Below the pieces are notes generated by a model that was not told where the DNA came from, ran no database searches, and saw only the letters and a list, made by a program, of their open reading frames with translations. A DNA stretch of 64,000 bases from Chloranthus sessilifolius (Eukaryota > Streptophyta > Magnoliopsida > Chloranthales > Chloranthaceae), in the NCBI GenBank assembly GCA_021018995.1, contig CM037586.1, forward strand, positions 149,028,060 to 149,092,059, given 5' to 3'. Each line of letters begins with the position of its first letter. Within the stretch, counting starts at the first letter, position 1. The position numbers were made by a program, and so were the translations under genes. This document shows, piece after piece, positions 44,301-55,800 of the stretch.

Positions 44301-44885
44301 CTGTTTTGAAAAGTGTAATGTCAGCTAAGATAAGCAAGCAGTGAAAATTTATAGATTCTTATCAGGAGCTTCAATTGAACGGGATACTTCTCCTTAGAGG
44401 ACCTATCCAAAATAGGGTTAACGACCATTACCGATCATTTGACAACCTTAACGATCGCAAGCGCCCAATATAATAAGTCGTGGCAATGGATTGGGACAAA
44501 TATCTGAAATGAATAATATAATATTAGAGGATACAATTTGAAAATTATAAAAACTGTTGGCAGCGATCATAATGTACCGTGGTACATTGGTGAGCCCAGA
44601 GCTCCCTCAACCGATTGAAGAAGTTTTGGAGCACCTTCTTACCTGGGTTCGTCTCTTCCTTAAGGGCAGACCACTGTTCGATTTGCATGCTCAGCGCTTC
44701 GTCGTTAAGTTTTTCAGATTCAATAAATATTTTGAAATCATTATAGTCTATGGCCATCCATATAGGTCAAACCGGTGGGACTCATAAGGAAGAATTTATC
44801 CTTTACCTAAGGATGAGCAGTGTCATCAATGACTTCCAGAAGTCTTAGGTAGGCTCCCAATATCTAAAAGAATTTTTTTTTTTGA

Positions 44886-45070
44886 ATAATCGACTATACA
44901 GAGAACCGTTATCACTTCTATATACAGTCAGTATCGACTATTAAGACGATCGTTACTGATTGTTAATACAATCGTCATCGACTGTTAAGACGATCGTTAC
45001 TGATTGTTAATACAGTCGTCATCGACTGTTAAGGAAATCGTTAGCGATTGTTTAGACAATCGTTATCGAC
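44886..45070. repeat. 22-bp palindrome array b4 (ULP intron)
   Basis: About eight units; includes an exact local duplication of two units (GACGATCGTTACTGATTGTT repeated near 44950 and 44990). Confidence 0.88.
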
Positions 45071-45712
45071 TATAAAGGATTACTTACAATATTGTCTAAG
45101 TGTCCCTCGCCTTTCAAACATTTGAAAGTATCTATCCGGAGTGTATAATCACCCATGGTGCTTACGTAGGTGCCGCATATGAAATAATGGCCAAAGTTTA
45201 AATTCAAAACGAAATTAACTACTAACTAACTATCATCAGAAAAATGGACAAATTACGAAAATAAGTAACTTACTCGACATCCTCAACGGGAGTTATCCAT
45301 ATGGCATTCATGAACTTCTGCTCAGCTGTCAGCTCAACTGTAAAAGAGGGCATCATCTCCGTTGCAAGTTTTTTATCGGTTACTTTCTTCCGGTCTTAGG
45401 CTTCGAGACAACAAGTTTTAATTTAGTCCTAGGCCTCAAGCGAGCGTCGAATGATTGCTCGGGTTGCTCATCACCAGTTGAACCACTCTTATCGGCATGA
45501 GCCTGGGATTGGTTGTCAGCTACTACCACCTCCTCTTGCGTGTCTTGCGTGGGAGGAGATGGTCCCATATCTGATGGTCCCTTGTCTGCTGGACTCATAT
45601 GTTCTAGTCCCATATCAGCAGTGAGAGGCACATCCGATAACAACTTCGAAACAGCATCATCCTGAACATCGAAAGAAATCAAATAAATAACTAACCAGAT
45701 ATGAAACCCTAA

Positions 45713-45945
45713 ACACAATCGATATGACCTCTAAAAATAATCTATATCGACTCTAAAACCAATCGACATCGACTCTACAAAAAATCGATATCGACTCTAC
45801 ACACAATCGGAATCGACTCCAAATCCACTCGTTATCGATTGTGGATAAAATCGTTATCGATTGTACATGAAATCCAGATCGATTGTGGATACAATTGTTA
45901 TCGATTGTATGCACAATCGTTATCGACTCAATAAACAATCAGAAT
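45713..45945. repeat. 22-bp palindrome array b5 (ULP intron)
   Basis: About ten units inside an intron with donor CTAAG|GTATGG and acceptor TTCAG; orthologous to a4. Confidence 0.9.
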
Positions 45946-46659
45946 AATTCGTAGCAGACTACATTACGACCCATACCTTAGGTGTCACCTCCAAGATCGT
46001 TTGAAGGAGTTCAATAATTTTTCCTTGCTCCTTTCAGATCACCTTATTGAAGTGACTAATCGTTTGCAGCTCTACATCCCTTGAAGTAAGTCGGTCATCA
46101 AAGGAGGTGCTTTGTGTCTGGAGGAGCTTATTCTCTTCCACCAACTGCTTATTCTCTTTCACCAACCGCTTTACTAACTCTGCCAAACGGCTCACTTTCT
46201 GGTTGAGTTTCAAGTTCTCCAATTCTATACCGTCAATCCTCCTCAACAACACTTCATTAGAGGAGGTTGGTGTACTGTCGCTCGTCTTTGTGGCGTCCCT
46301 TCTCGGCCGGTCTAATTAGACGGAGACCTCTTCTGACGACGAGTCTTCGTCCGACGTTATTTCATCCTCAAACTCTTTCTCGTCAACTTCTTTGATCGAA
46401 ATGTAATTTCTTTTTTTCTTGGGCCGGAAATCAAATTTCACAGCTTTCTTGACCTCTTCAACACTCTCTTTCCTCTTCCCCCCAATCTTCGCCCCAACAG
46501 CCTTTCGATCCCGCTAATAATCCCTTATAAGGGGTATCTCTAACTCAAAGGAAACGGGTTCGAGGGGAGCGTAAATCTATTACAACAAAGGATTGGTTGT
46601 AAAAAAATAGTAATATTATAGAAAGTCGAATGTAGAAAACTAAACTATTACTGCAATAT

Positions 46660-46925
46660 ATCGACATCTTAACGAGTCGATACCGATTCATTTACAGTCG
46701 ATAACGATTGTGTAGAAAATCGATAACGATTGCCTAATAAGTCGATGCCAACTATGTAGTAAGTCGATAACGACTACGTACGCAGTCGTTAACGACTGCG
46801 TAGGAAGTCGATACCGACTTCGTAGGCAGTCGATAACGACTTTGTAGGAAGTCGATAGCGATTGCTTTGGAAGTCGATGATAACTACGTAGGAAGTCGAT
46901 ATCAACTGGTTACGAAGTCAAAATC
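46660..46925. repeat. 22-bp palindrome array b6 (ULP intron)
   Basis: About twelve units; spacers here are GTAGGA-rich instead of AT-rich, while the palindrome half-sites stay the same. Orthologous to a5. Confidence 0.9.
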
Positions 46926-48405
46926 TTCCAATTTACTCTTTAAAGTTCTTACCTTCACAAATTTGAAGTATTTAAATCGACATCATACCTTGCTATCCAG
47001 CATCTTCGCAAGAGTGTAGCCTTTCGTCCTCGTTTACGGCTTTTCCACCTACTTCAACAATCGTGGGAAAGAGTTTTTCATGGGCGTTCTTTGAGGTAAA
47101 ATGTCAGGCAGCATCTCATAGGTCCACCATTAAAGTACACACATACAGCCATAAACATTATACGGCTTAAGGGCTTTATAGTTATCGGCACTCTTTCTAT
47201 TTGCCACGCCCTTCTCTATATACTCCAGCAAATCATTGAACACGTAGAGACCCCACGGAATTTGTTTGAAGTTCTCGACGGCATCGACGAGTTCAACGTA
47301 GTCTTCCGATAGTTGATAGTGGGACCCGAGAAAAAGAAATATACACAGAACAAATAGAAGAGCCAACTTTACGAAGTCGTCATCACTTTTCGCTAGCCTC
47401 AATCCATTTTCTATATAAGACCGAATAATTTTTCAGGTTGGCAATCCACGAAAATATTTATATCAAATGGTTTTCTTTTCAGGTGGTTTAACGGAAGGGG
47501 TATACTGTTGGGGTTCAACCACCGCAAGGCCCAATATTAAGACAATATCCATCTTCCGAAAATAGAAATCTCTCTTCCCGATTCGGAAGTGGTTCTTCTC
47601 AACCTAAAAACTCAACATGGCATCGACGACTTCTCCAACAAAGCTAACACCCTTTGGTATTTGGAATATTTTATCGAAAACTGATGCTATGAGCAACTCC
47701 TGCTGTAGGCTTGCCTCCTCGTAGACCTTTGAAATGTCAGTAGGCAAACATTTGACAACAGCCCACTGTATAACCATCTTTACGGCTTCTGTAAATGAAC
47801 TGTAATAAAATTGAAAAGCATGACTCAGATACTAAGGCCTCGTTCGGGAGCCAGATTTAACTCAGATTCTGAGTTTAAACTCAGAAAGTTCTCAGAATGT
47901 GTTGGTTTCCGATTGATTCCGGCGTTCCGGCGTTCGAGAGTTTTTTTTGGGAACTGAGAATCCGAGTAGTTTCCGAGTGAAAGCGACACTTAGTCGTCCG
48001 ACCAAATCGCTCGAAAAAGCTCAGAATCTGAGCTCAGATTATAGGCGGGCGTTGTATACATGAGATAAATGATACATCAGATCCCAACTCACCATAGGCT
48101 TAAAAACAAAAAAACAAAAAAAAAAAACAAAAAAAAAAAAAAAAAAAAAAAATTACAGAAAAGACCATTTGGAGAAGATGACTGTGAGTTGAGAACAACT
48201 CACCATCGCCGATACACATTTTTTTCTCAACAGACGGCCACCGAACCGATACCAGACGATGCCTGGCACCGAGGGCCATTAGCCGGGTTGTTGGACCGTC
48301 ACTTTTGTGACGATTAATCCGTTAAGATCTGTTATCACCGACCGTCGAAAGGCGTTGTTCATGTTCTTGTGCGGAGGAGAAAGAGTTTTAGCCCACGCTG
48401 CTGTT

Positions 48406-48408
<3 letters not shown>

Positions 48409-48450
<42 letters not shown>

Positions 48451-48521
48451 TGTGGGTTACTGCCAGATGTGGGTTACTACCTTATATATCCCAGATGTGG
48501 ATTACTGCTAGATGTGTGTTG

Positions 48522-48595
<74 letters not shown>

Positions 48596-48679
48596 GTATG
48601 TTTAAATCCATTATATAAGGCAACCGACTGACGCTTGTATTTTTTATTATTTTTTTTGAGAGAAAACTGGCGCAGTTGT

Positions 48680-48758
<79 letters not shown>
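48409..48758. repeat. Three long (AT)n microsatellites
   Basis: AT runs at 48409-48446, 48524-48591 and 48683-48758, separated by short repeats of AGATGTGGGTTACTG-like and other sequence. YIYIYI open frames here are artefacts. Confidence 0.96.
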
Positions 48759-48761
<3 letters not shown>

Positions 48762-48769
48762 CACTTTTA

Positions 48770-49155
48770 AATCCACCCACCAAATCTTTGAGTTCACCCA
48801 CGTGGAAACACATCGACTGCATTGAATCAGATGATGGAGATTGTTTATCGTCCCAATATTTTACGCGATCGATCTTTAGATCATGGGTGTACCATCAGAC
48901 GGTTGATTTTTTATTTCATATGGTACACACCCATAAAAGTACCTTAAAATCAATTTTAAGTGTGCACGTAATGTTAAGGTCACTTTTTTGAGATGCGTCC
49001 TGTGTGAAATAAAACATTGGCCGTCTGATGGTACGCCATTAATCTCAAGATCTATAGTGTGAAAGATTGGGAGGATAAATGATTTCCATCATTCAATTCA
49101 ATTCAGTCAATGTGTTTCAACGTGGGTATTTTAGAGTTTTGGTTGGTGTAAACAG
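48770..49155. mobile_element. Foldback MITE, family M copy 1
   Basis: Inverted arms with GATGATGGAGATTG (left) and GATTTCCATCATTC (right), and TACCATCAGACGG on the left against CCGTCTGATGGTAC on the right. The same family occurs near 51002, 58779 and 62325. It lies inside the Harbinger-like element. Confidence 0.72.
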
Positions 49156-49589
49156 AGGTACCCAATGCCTTATTTCATTTATTCTCGTAAAAAAATACAT
49201 TTTAAAAGTAATGACTATTAAATCAGATTCGAAAAAAAAACTCCGTCAAATATGCTCAGTCTCATCTCGATTGATTGCCCGTAAATTTTGAAAGAAATCC
49301 GAGTACGACATACAAACCGATGATTAGATCACGTTTCTACGGTCATAGCATAACCACCGATTGAATCGTTTCTGAAGATTTTCTGAGAGGAACTTAAAAA
49401 CAAAAGATTCTTAGTTTTATAAGAATCTGTCAGAAATCTGAATAACTTAAGAACGCATATAGGGAAAATCAGGAATCTGAGTCTACTAAGAATCTGTCAG
49501 GAATCTGAGTGTCCAAGAATCTAAGCTTTTCTGGGAAAAATCAGGAAACACCTGAACGAGGCCTAAAAGAAATTGTTTATAATCAGCTA

Positions 49590-49742
49590 GTTAACAATCG
49601 TCATCGATTGTTAAGGCAATCGATACCGATTGTTAAAGCGGTCGATAACGATTTCTTACACAATCGATATCGATCGTATTAACAATCGGTATCGATTGCC
49701 TACACAATCGATGACGATTGTGTAGGAAATCGTTATCGCTCC
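49590..49742. repeat. 22-bp palindrome array b7 (right subterminal)
   Basis: About seven units in exact 22-bp register, in the position of a6, now separated from the ULP start by the Harbinger-like element. Confidence 0.9.
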
Positions 49743-50009
49743 GTTATTTTAGTGTAAAAAAGAAAATTAATTCAAAACATAGGTCGTCGAAAGGAGAATA
49801 AAAAATACTACATCAATGAAAGATAATTTAATTTCTAACTTACAGATTTGATAGCTTGAAGATTCAAAAACAGAGCGCTAGCGACTATGAATCGGCACCG
49901 CCTCTCCACCGACTTCGAACGAAAAAGTAAAAAAGGTAAACAGTAATTAGTTTAATAAGGGAAGACTATTTATTACCTTGGGGGAAATTTTGGCATTTCC
50001 TAAAGGCAG

Positions 50010-50109
50010 GCGACGGCTAGGCGCACAGCGGGTCGTTTGGGTATAAGTGAAAATATAGGGTCTCTGACGTAAAAGGTGTATCTGACAAGGTCGGTCAGGT
50101 TAATTTTCC
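50010..50109 (-). repeat. MULE-B right TIR
   Basis: Inverted match to 39662-39755, ending GGTTAATTTTCC before the AAGATTGAA TSD. Confidence 0.87.
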
Positions 50110-50118
50110 AAGATTGAA

Positions 50119-50943
50119 AGGCGTCAAACGCCATCCCTCATTTATTTCACTACCCATGCCTCTCTATCTTGGATTCTGTGATGCACATAATGGACCCTGC
50201 TGAAAGAGTGGAGTCAGGGGACTAGAGTAAGATTTGGTCGTTTATTTTATAATTTTAATTTGCGAGAATTTGTCTTGCGTCGAAATTCGAGCCTCTAAAA
50301 CGTTTGAAAGATTAGATACGCAAGATTGTTGGTGTAAGATTTTTTTTTTTTAAGTCCCGACTATGTAAACAGGCAATACCGACTATTTAGAGAGTCGGGC
50401 CCGACTCTTTAACGAGCCGATATCGATCGTTTAAACAGTTGATCCTGACTCTTTAACAAGTCGATATCGACTATTTAATGAGTCGATATCGATTCTTTAA
50501 ACAATTAACATTTTTTTTAAAAGAGCCGATATCACATTTTTTTGTGTCAATCTTTGGCACCATCGATCTTTGTATTATGACCTTCAAATCAGACGGAATA
50601 AATGCTACTTCACATCGCGTAAACAGACTATTTTTTATATTTTCTTTAAAGAGGCGATATCGTCCTTTTTTTTGTGTCAATCTTTAATACCATCGATCTT
50701 TATATTATAGCCTTTAAATCAGACAACATAGATGCTGCTTTACATCGCGTAAATATGAAACGGTACAAATTTTTAAAATTTTAAACTATATAAAACGATA
50801 AGAAGTGTAAGAAAGGGTATTTAAGACTTTTTGTGCTAGTTACAACTGGATCGACTTAGAGCTGGTCGACTTGGTTAAAGGTGAAAATATAGGGCTTATG
50901 GCGGAAAAGGTATATCTGATAGGATCTATCTGGTAAATTTCCC
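50119..50943 (-). repeat. MULE-C right portion and inverted arm
   Basis: 50119-50345 is unassigned interior; 50350-50545 is a 22-bp palindrome array; 50520-50943 is the right inverted arm with two subunits (TTTGTGTCAATCTTTGGCACC and TTTGTGTCAATCTTTAATACC, each shortened here as read) mirroring the left arm. Confidence 0.75.
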
Positions 50944-51001
50944 GGGTAGCAACTATTGTAGGGTTAATTTATAATTTAGCTGTATGTTATCAAGTTTTTT
51001 C

Positions 51002-51215
51002 AGGCTGGTGTTATTACCACACCACTTTATGTTACAACCAACAACTTAAACAAAAGAAAAATTTATTGGCTATTTTCAATCAGACAATGGAGATCGTCTT
51101 TTGTCCCAATTTTCTACACAAATGATCTTGAGATTATAGGTCTACCATCATACGGTTAGATGTTGATTTTGCGTGGCACACATCCCAAAAGTGAATGTGA
51201 TCGTAGTGTACCATC
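51002..51215. mobile_element. Foldback MITE family M, truncated copy 2
   Basis: GGCTGGTGTTATTACCACAC matches the left end of the copy at 58779 (GGCTGGTGCTATTGTCACAC). The right arm is missing. Confidence 0.6.
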
Positions 51216-51492
51216 AAACCAAATTTCGATTGCCTGCTCAGTTTTATTTCTGCTATATTTTTTTTTTAATAATGAAAATATAATTTTATTCATTAAAGAA
51301 AAAAAGAGAAGAAAATAGGATAATACGATCATATGTTGCTCCAAAAAGTTACACACAATGCTAGATCATGTGTCACGTGGCACAAAGGTACCTAATCAGT
51401 TGCACTTCGACTGTTTTCAGTTCTTCTCTTTCTTCTCGTCACTTGTAATTTTAGTCAACGATTCCATGAGTTTGTAGTGTATTTTTCTCTTT

Positions 51493-52086
51493 GAGCAATG
51501 GTTAGGTCCAACTAAGTTGAACCGGATTTCAAGCTCCCTTAGATAGTGGAGAATCTTGACTCTTATGGTTTTAACTATGGGAGCCATTATGCACACACTT
51601 TTTAAGTGACTGCACCGAGGTTAAAGAAAAACTTTGTATTTTAGGGACATATGACATGTGAAAATGCAATCTAGGCTATCTGATATAAAGTTCATGATCT
51701 ATAGATCCTTAGTAGATAAGATTGATGCAAAACACGATATTTATCATATGATTTATTGTTGTCAACCGTTAAATCAAATAATAGCCTTTGACTATATTTA
51801 ATTACATGACAAAGATTATATTTCATGCCAATCTTATCCACTAAGGATCTATAGATCATGAACTTCAAATCAAACGGCCCATATTGTATTTTCACATGTC
51901 ACATGTCCCTAAAATACATAATCTTTTTTTTAACCTCGGTGCAATCACTTAAAAAGTGAGTGCAAGTAATGACTCTCTTTTACTTTTTATCGGATGACAA
52001 ATAGTCAAGATTCTCTTATTTCCAATGACTACAAATGTGTTTGAACTCGAAATCCGATTCAATCTGATTGGGCCTGACCATTCCTG
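51493..52086. mobile_element. Foldback MITE, about 0.6 kb
   Basis: Long inverted arms: GAGAATCTTGACT, ACTTTTTAAGTGA, TTTTAGGGACAT and TCATGATCTATAGATCCTTA occur on the left and inverted on the right; the outer ends GCAATGGTTAGGTCC and GGGCCTGACCATTCC also pair. The centre is about 51740-51780. No coding sequence and no clear TSD. Confidence 0.75.
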
Positions 52087-52800
52087 TTTTGGTCAATGGT
52101 CAGGTCCAACTACTTGCACTAATTATAGAAACCTTAGATGCAAGGGGTCAATGAGGGTGCCCACTTATATAGAAGTTAAAGTTAAGATTAAATTGCATCC
52201 AACCGTCCAAATCAATATAACACCAGCTTTTCTCAAGAACCTTTTCACATTTTTGGCTCAACTACACCCCACCCTCCATTAATCTTCTTCCCTTAGCAAC
52301 GATTACCAAACATTGCTATACACCTGTTATTGCCCAATTGCAGTGGCAAACCCTACACTATTAAAAGCTTCCTATACTGTATGAAGCTCTAAACCAAATA
52401 TTTAAAGAAGAAAATTTTTGAGAAGCATTTTCTTTCTTGTAGCTGGAGATAGACGTGAGGTGATAGATTATAGAGAGAGAGAGCCCATTCTCCCTCCGCT
52501 CTCTCGCCTTAATTCACCTCAGGTGAGCCAGAAAAGGATTTGGAAGGGTTGAAGTGACACTTAAATGGAAATGAAGTAGGGACAAAGATTCTAAGGTTTT
52601 AAAGACGGTGGATTCAAAATAACCTAATTTGAAGGATTAGGTATAAGACAAACCAGAGGGGTGTATGGGTTAATAAAAGAGATGAATTTCAAACAAAAAG
52701 GGGATCAAAATATTCGACAAGACCTCCTATCAATAATAATAATATTCAACAAGACTTCCCTTCCCAAGTCACATACAGGGTGCAAACACCCTGCTGCAAC
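52087..52800. other. No recognisable gene
   Basis: A short GA tract near 52473 and a duplicated CAACAAGACTTCC-like word; otherwise nothing seen. Confidence 0.5.
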
Positions 52801-52805
52801 TAATA
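52801..52805. repeat. Solo-LTR target-site duplication, left
   Basis: TAATA, repeated exactly at 56503-56507. Confidence 0.87.
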
Positions 52806-55800
52806 TGTCACGACCCAGAATTCTAGTCGATCTCAAGGGCCTAGAATTCTGTGTTATGACACCGCACGCTTGTCAAGGCGATAAGCGGACATACATATCT
52901 TATTAGATTTTATATAAAATTGGACTCTTAAAAATTGTGAACCAAAATTTTTTCTCATATAAAAAAATTCTCTTCAATAAGCTTACATTGAAATTTGAGT
53001 CCATTAAACAAACTGACCAAAATAGAGGTTCGATAAACTACTGAAAGATCTTTTTAAACAATTAATATATACCTGACGTCGTCTAGCAGATCATCGGGTC
53101 ATCACCCTTATAATCTGTATCATTTCCAATATATCAAATCCATCAGGCAGTATAGTCCATATCTTCACCTGCAGCTATTAGTTTTTGGTGGGGTGAATTT
53201 ACTCAGTCACGTAAACTCAATGGGTTGCACAATCGATCCACCACAATCTACCCAGGTGATCGTGAGTGCAACCTTATAAGTGAAAGTGAAACCTTTATAA
53301 TTATACATATAACCAATAAACAGAAAAATCTCATAAACTTTCCATCTCAAATAAGCTGAAAGAACATAACAGATTTCAATGTATATGATGCTTCTAATAC
53401 TTATACTTTTCTTACTTGTCTTATCAACTTAACTTACGTGGCATATTGAAAATCTTATTATTACTCCATACGCCTACACAACGTACTTCGTATCTTACTT
53501 ATCTTATTTAAACGATTTGTGCCAGGATCGCTGCTCGAGCCTATCACACGAGGTCCACGTGTAGATTATCACCTAACCTCCATATCATAACATAGACCAC
53601 CATCCAGCCCGATGAGGTTGTGCGCATAGTAACCACAATGTCTCCTTAGTTCGAGACAAAGCTATCATAATGTCCTTAAGACCCGTCTTGGCTGCAAACG
53701 TTGAATCTTGCGGTGGCACGCAAGACATGGCACGTGTAGAAACTTAATTTTTGTTTAGCTGGCCTTCACAGCGTATCTTAACATATCATAATATTATTCG
53801 GTTATAGGCTTAGGTCTCCGCCCCAATTTCATATTTGCGTAGGCTTAAGTCCACACTTTCTTAATATCTCGTATCTTAACATATTCATATTTCATCTTTT
53901 CTTAACTTAATTAGATGAATCACAGTGCGATAGGCTTCACAAATCACGTTTTCCAAAGGACGGGTTCCGTAGTAATTTGGATGTACTTCGTGTGGCATCC
54001 CATACTACCATAGAGGGTTGCATCCGTACATGGATGCCTACATTCTAAGTTCTACGTGACCGTGAAAGAAATTTCATCGTGACGAAGGCTTATAAGTCAT
54101 GTGTCATATCTTATTCATTTTTCTTAACATATATATACCCTAACATACTTCTAACTAATAAATGTCATACAAGCAAATGAAACATATAATAAGAAAGCAT
54201 CTAACCATAAGGAAAACTAATATTACGTGTAAATCGAACGCCTCGCTCATCATTAAGAGAGAGAAGAAGGCGACCTACAATAATGATACGTGCGTATTAT
54301 AATACGTATCACAAAGTGATGTTAGACTAGTCTCATCATATAGATCTTGTCGATCTGATGAAAACCGACTGGTCATTTGTGAAATTTGGCTAAGGATTGA
54401 CTCTCGTGTGATTCACACAAATTTTGACCATTGGATCCTTATTACACCGTTGTTATGGTATATATAATCGAATTTAGATCGATATAAACCTATAGATATA
54501 AGCAGGGTATATGCTATTTGAATCTCTCAATGTTTCAACTTTTGATTTGGTCCTTTAGACCCTTATTTAGAAAGTCATCGATTTGGGTCAAGATTATGTT
54601 AAACACGATTATCGATGTGTGTTCGTTTTAATTATAATTTAACCATCGATTTAACAGATGGCCAAATAATCTATTTTTATTTTTATGGCTTCAACTCATG
54701 GGTATATGGTTCGTTTAATTTAATGGGTCAAACTGGACCCTTTGACCAAAGTATGTGCAAATTTTCAAAACAAGTGCAGAAAATATTCTAAGTGTAAAAT
54801 CAATATATTCACAGGTTTTTGGAGTACTAAAATTTGTAAAAATAAGGGCAAGCATATCAATGTGAGCCATTAGATATATAAAGCATATAATTTTCTAGGC
54901 AGTCTATGGTTTGATCTAAGTTAAAAACTGGTCAGATCATTAAGATTGGAACGGTCAAACGAGGACCTCCACATTGAGTGCACAATAAATCAAAACAGGG
55001 CAGCAACCCATTCTTGACATGGGATCTATTTTTCCGGCACACTTGGGTGCCATGTGGAAGGGAATAGTGCACTATAGTTCTCGGCCGATGGGTTCAACCA
55101 TAGAGTCAACCCTTTGACCATAACCGTTTTGTGAATCCACACAAAACCTAAAAAATTTTAGTTTTCCTAAATCATCATATAATCATCACATTAAAAAAAA
55201 GTGTAAATGTGTAAACTTTGATGTATAGAAAGGCACCCACATTATACGAGCTTTTGAACGGTTGGATGGGCACACAAAATCCAGCTTTAGCATCAACCGT
55301 CATTCGATGATCGTCCGCGGTGGTGCACCTGGTGTTGTCGCAGGTAAAGCCTCGATGTAGGCGGCGATGATGATAGTGTATGGTGGCTGGAAAAAGGGAT
55401 CCGTGTGGCTGCTTTGGTCGGCGCTCATACTGATACCACGTAACGATAAGGTTTTAAGCAAAGGCAAGTCCATAGAACCAGGGAGGTTGATGCCGTAATC
55501 GATTGACTTCAATAATCTCAACGATCCGCATTTGAAGTGTGTAAAGCGTTTGTGATTATCAAAATAAAAAAATAAAAATAAAGTGTTGGATAGGTAAGCA
55601 CAATGGTAAACATACTAATAAAAAAAATTAGATTTCTAATGACTTCCTTGGTGGTTGCGAGATGAAGAAGAAGATAGGTGGCTGAGCTTCAATAGTGTGG
55701 GTCTGCGTGAGGGTCTCCTAGGGTAGGCGAAGATGAGAGAGCGAGAGGTAGAGAGAGAACATTAATTTAGGCATGGGCAGCTGGGTTGCTTGAGTTAACG

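Larger units (their letters stand above)
43640..47800 (-). pseudogene. MULE-B ULP1-type protease gene, catalytically dead
   Basis: Same exon plan as in MULE-A: DUF1985-like exon at about 47800-46990 (DDDFVKLALLFVLCIFLFLG, NFKQIPWGLYVFNDLLEYI; donor CAAG|GTATGATG), coiled-coil exon at 46560-45980 (LLRRIDGIELENLKLNQKVS), further exons at 45700-45280 and 45180-45080 (GDYTLRIDTFKCLKGEGHLD), then the peptidase part. The triad is lost: His to Tyr (LLYWALAIV), Asp to Asn (MVVNPILD), Cys to Phe (SNGWDFRVVVL), with a stop after KVVK. Splice signals at the array-bearing introns look intact. Confidence 0.86.
47836..49563 (-). mobile_element. Harbinger-like non-autonomous element, copy 2
   Basis: Ends GGCCTCGTTCGGG and, inverted, GGCCTCGTTCAGG, flanked by a TAA duplication (47833-47835 and 49564-49566). 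It shares several hundred bp with copy 1 (12745-14266) in opposite orientation. The interior holds three (AT)n runs, A-rich low-complexity sequence and a MITE-like foldback. No transposase is recognisable. Confidence 0.85.
39662..50109. mobile_element. MULE-B, second Mutator-like element with transposase and ULP1-type protease
   Basis: TIRs at 39662-39755 and about 50010-50109 match those of MULE-A, with a perfect 9-bp TSD. Gene order, orientation and array positions are the same as in MULE-A, so the two are diverged copies of one family. It is longer (10.4 kb) mainly because a Harbinger-like element (47836-49563) lies in its right part. Both genes are more damaged than in MULE-A. Confidence 0.92.
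30019..50943. mobile_element. Outer MULE-C, containing MULE-A and MULE-B
   Basis: The two ends are long inverted repeats: 30019-30316 continuing at 38942-39060 on the left, and 50943 back to about 50520 on the right. Both begin GGGAAA(A/T)TT and share blocks such as AGCACAAAAAGTCTTAAATA. Flanks carry a 9-bp near-match TSD. Without MULE-A and MULE-B and their TSDs the element is about 1.85 kb and non-coding, a non-autonomous relative. Each arm contains two subunits of a block with GCCATAATATAAAGAT. MULE-A interrupts the left arm and MULE-B the centre. Confidence 0.78.

Noticed and set aside
48307-48822. YIYIYI-type proteins
   Set aside because: They are translations of (AT)n microsatellites.
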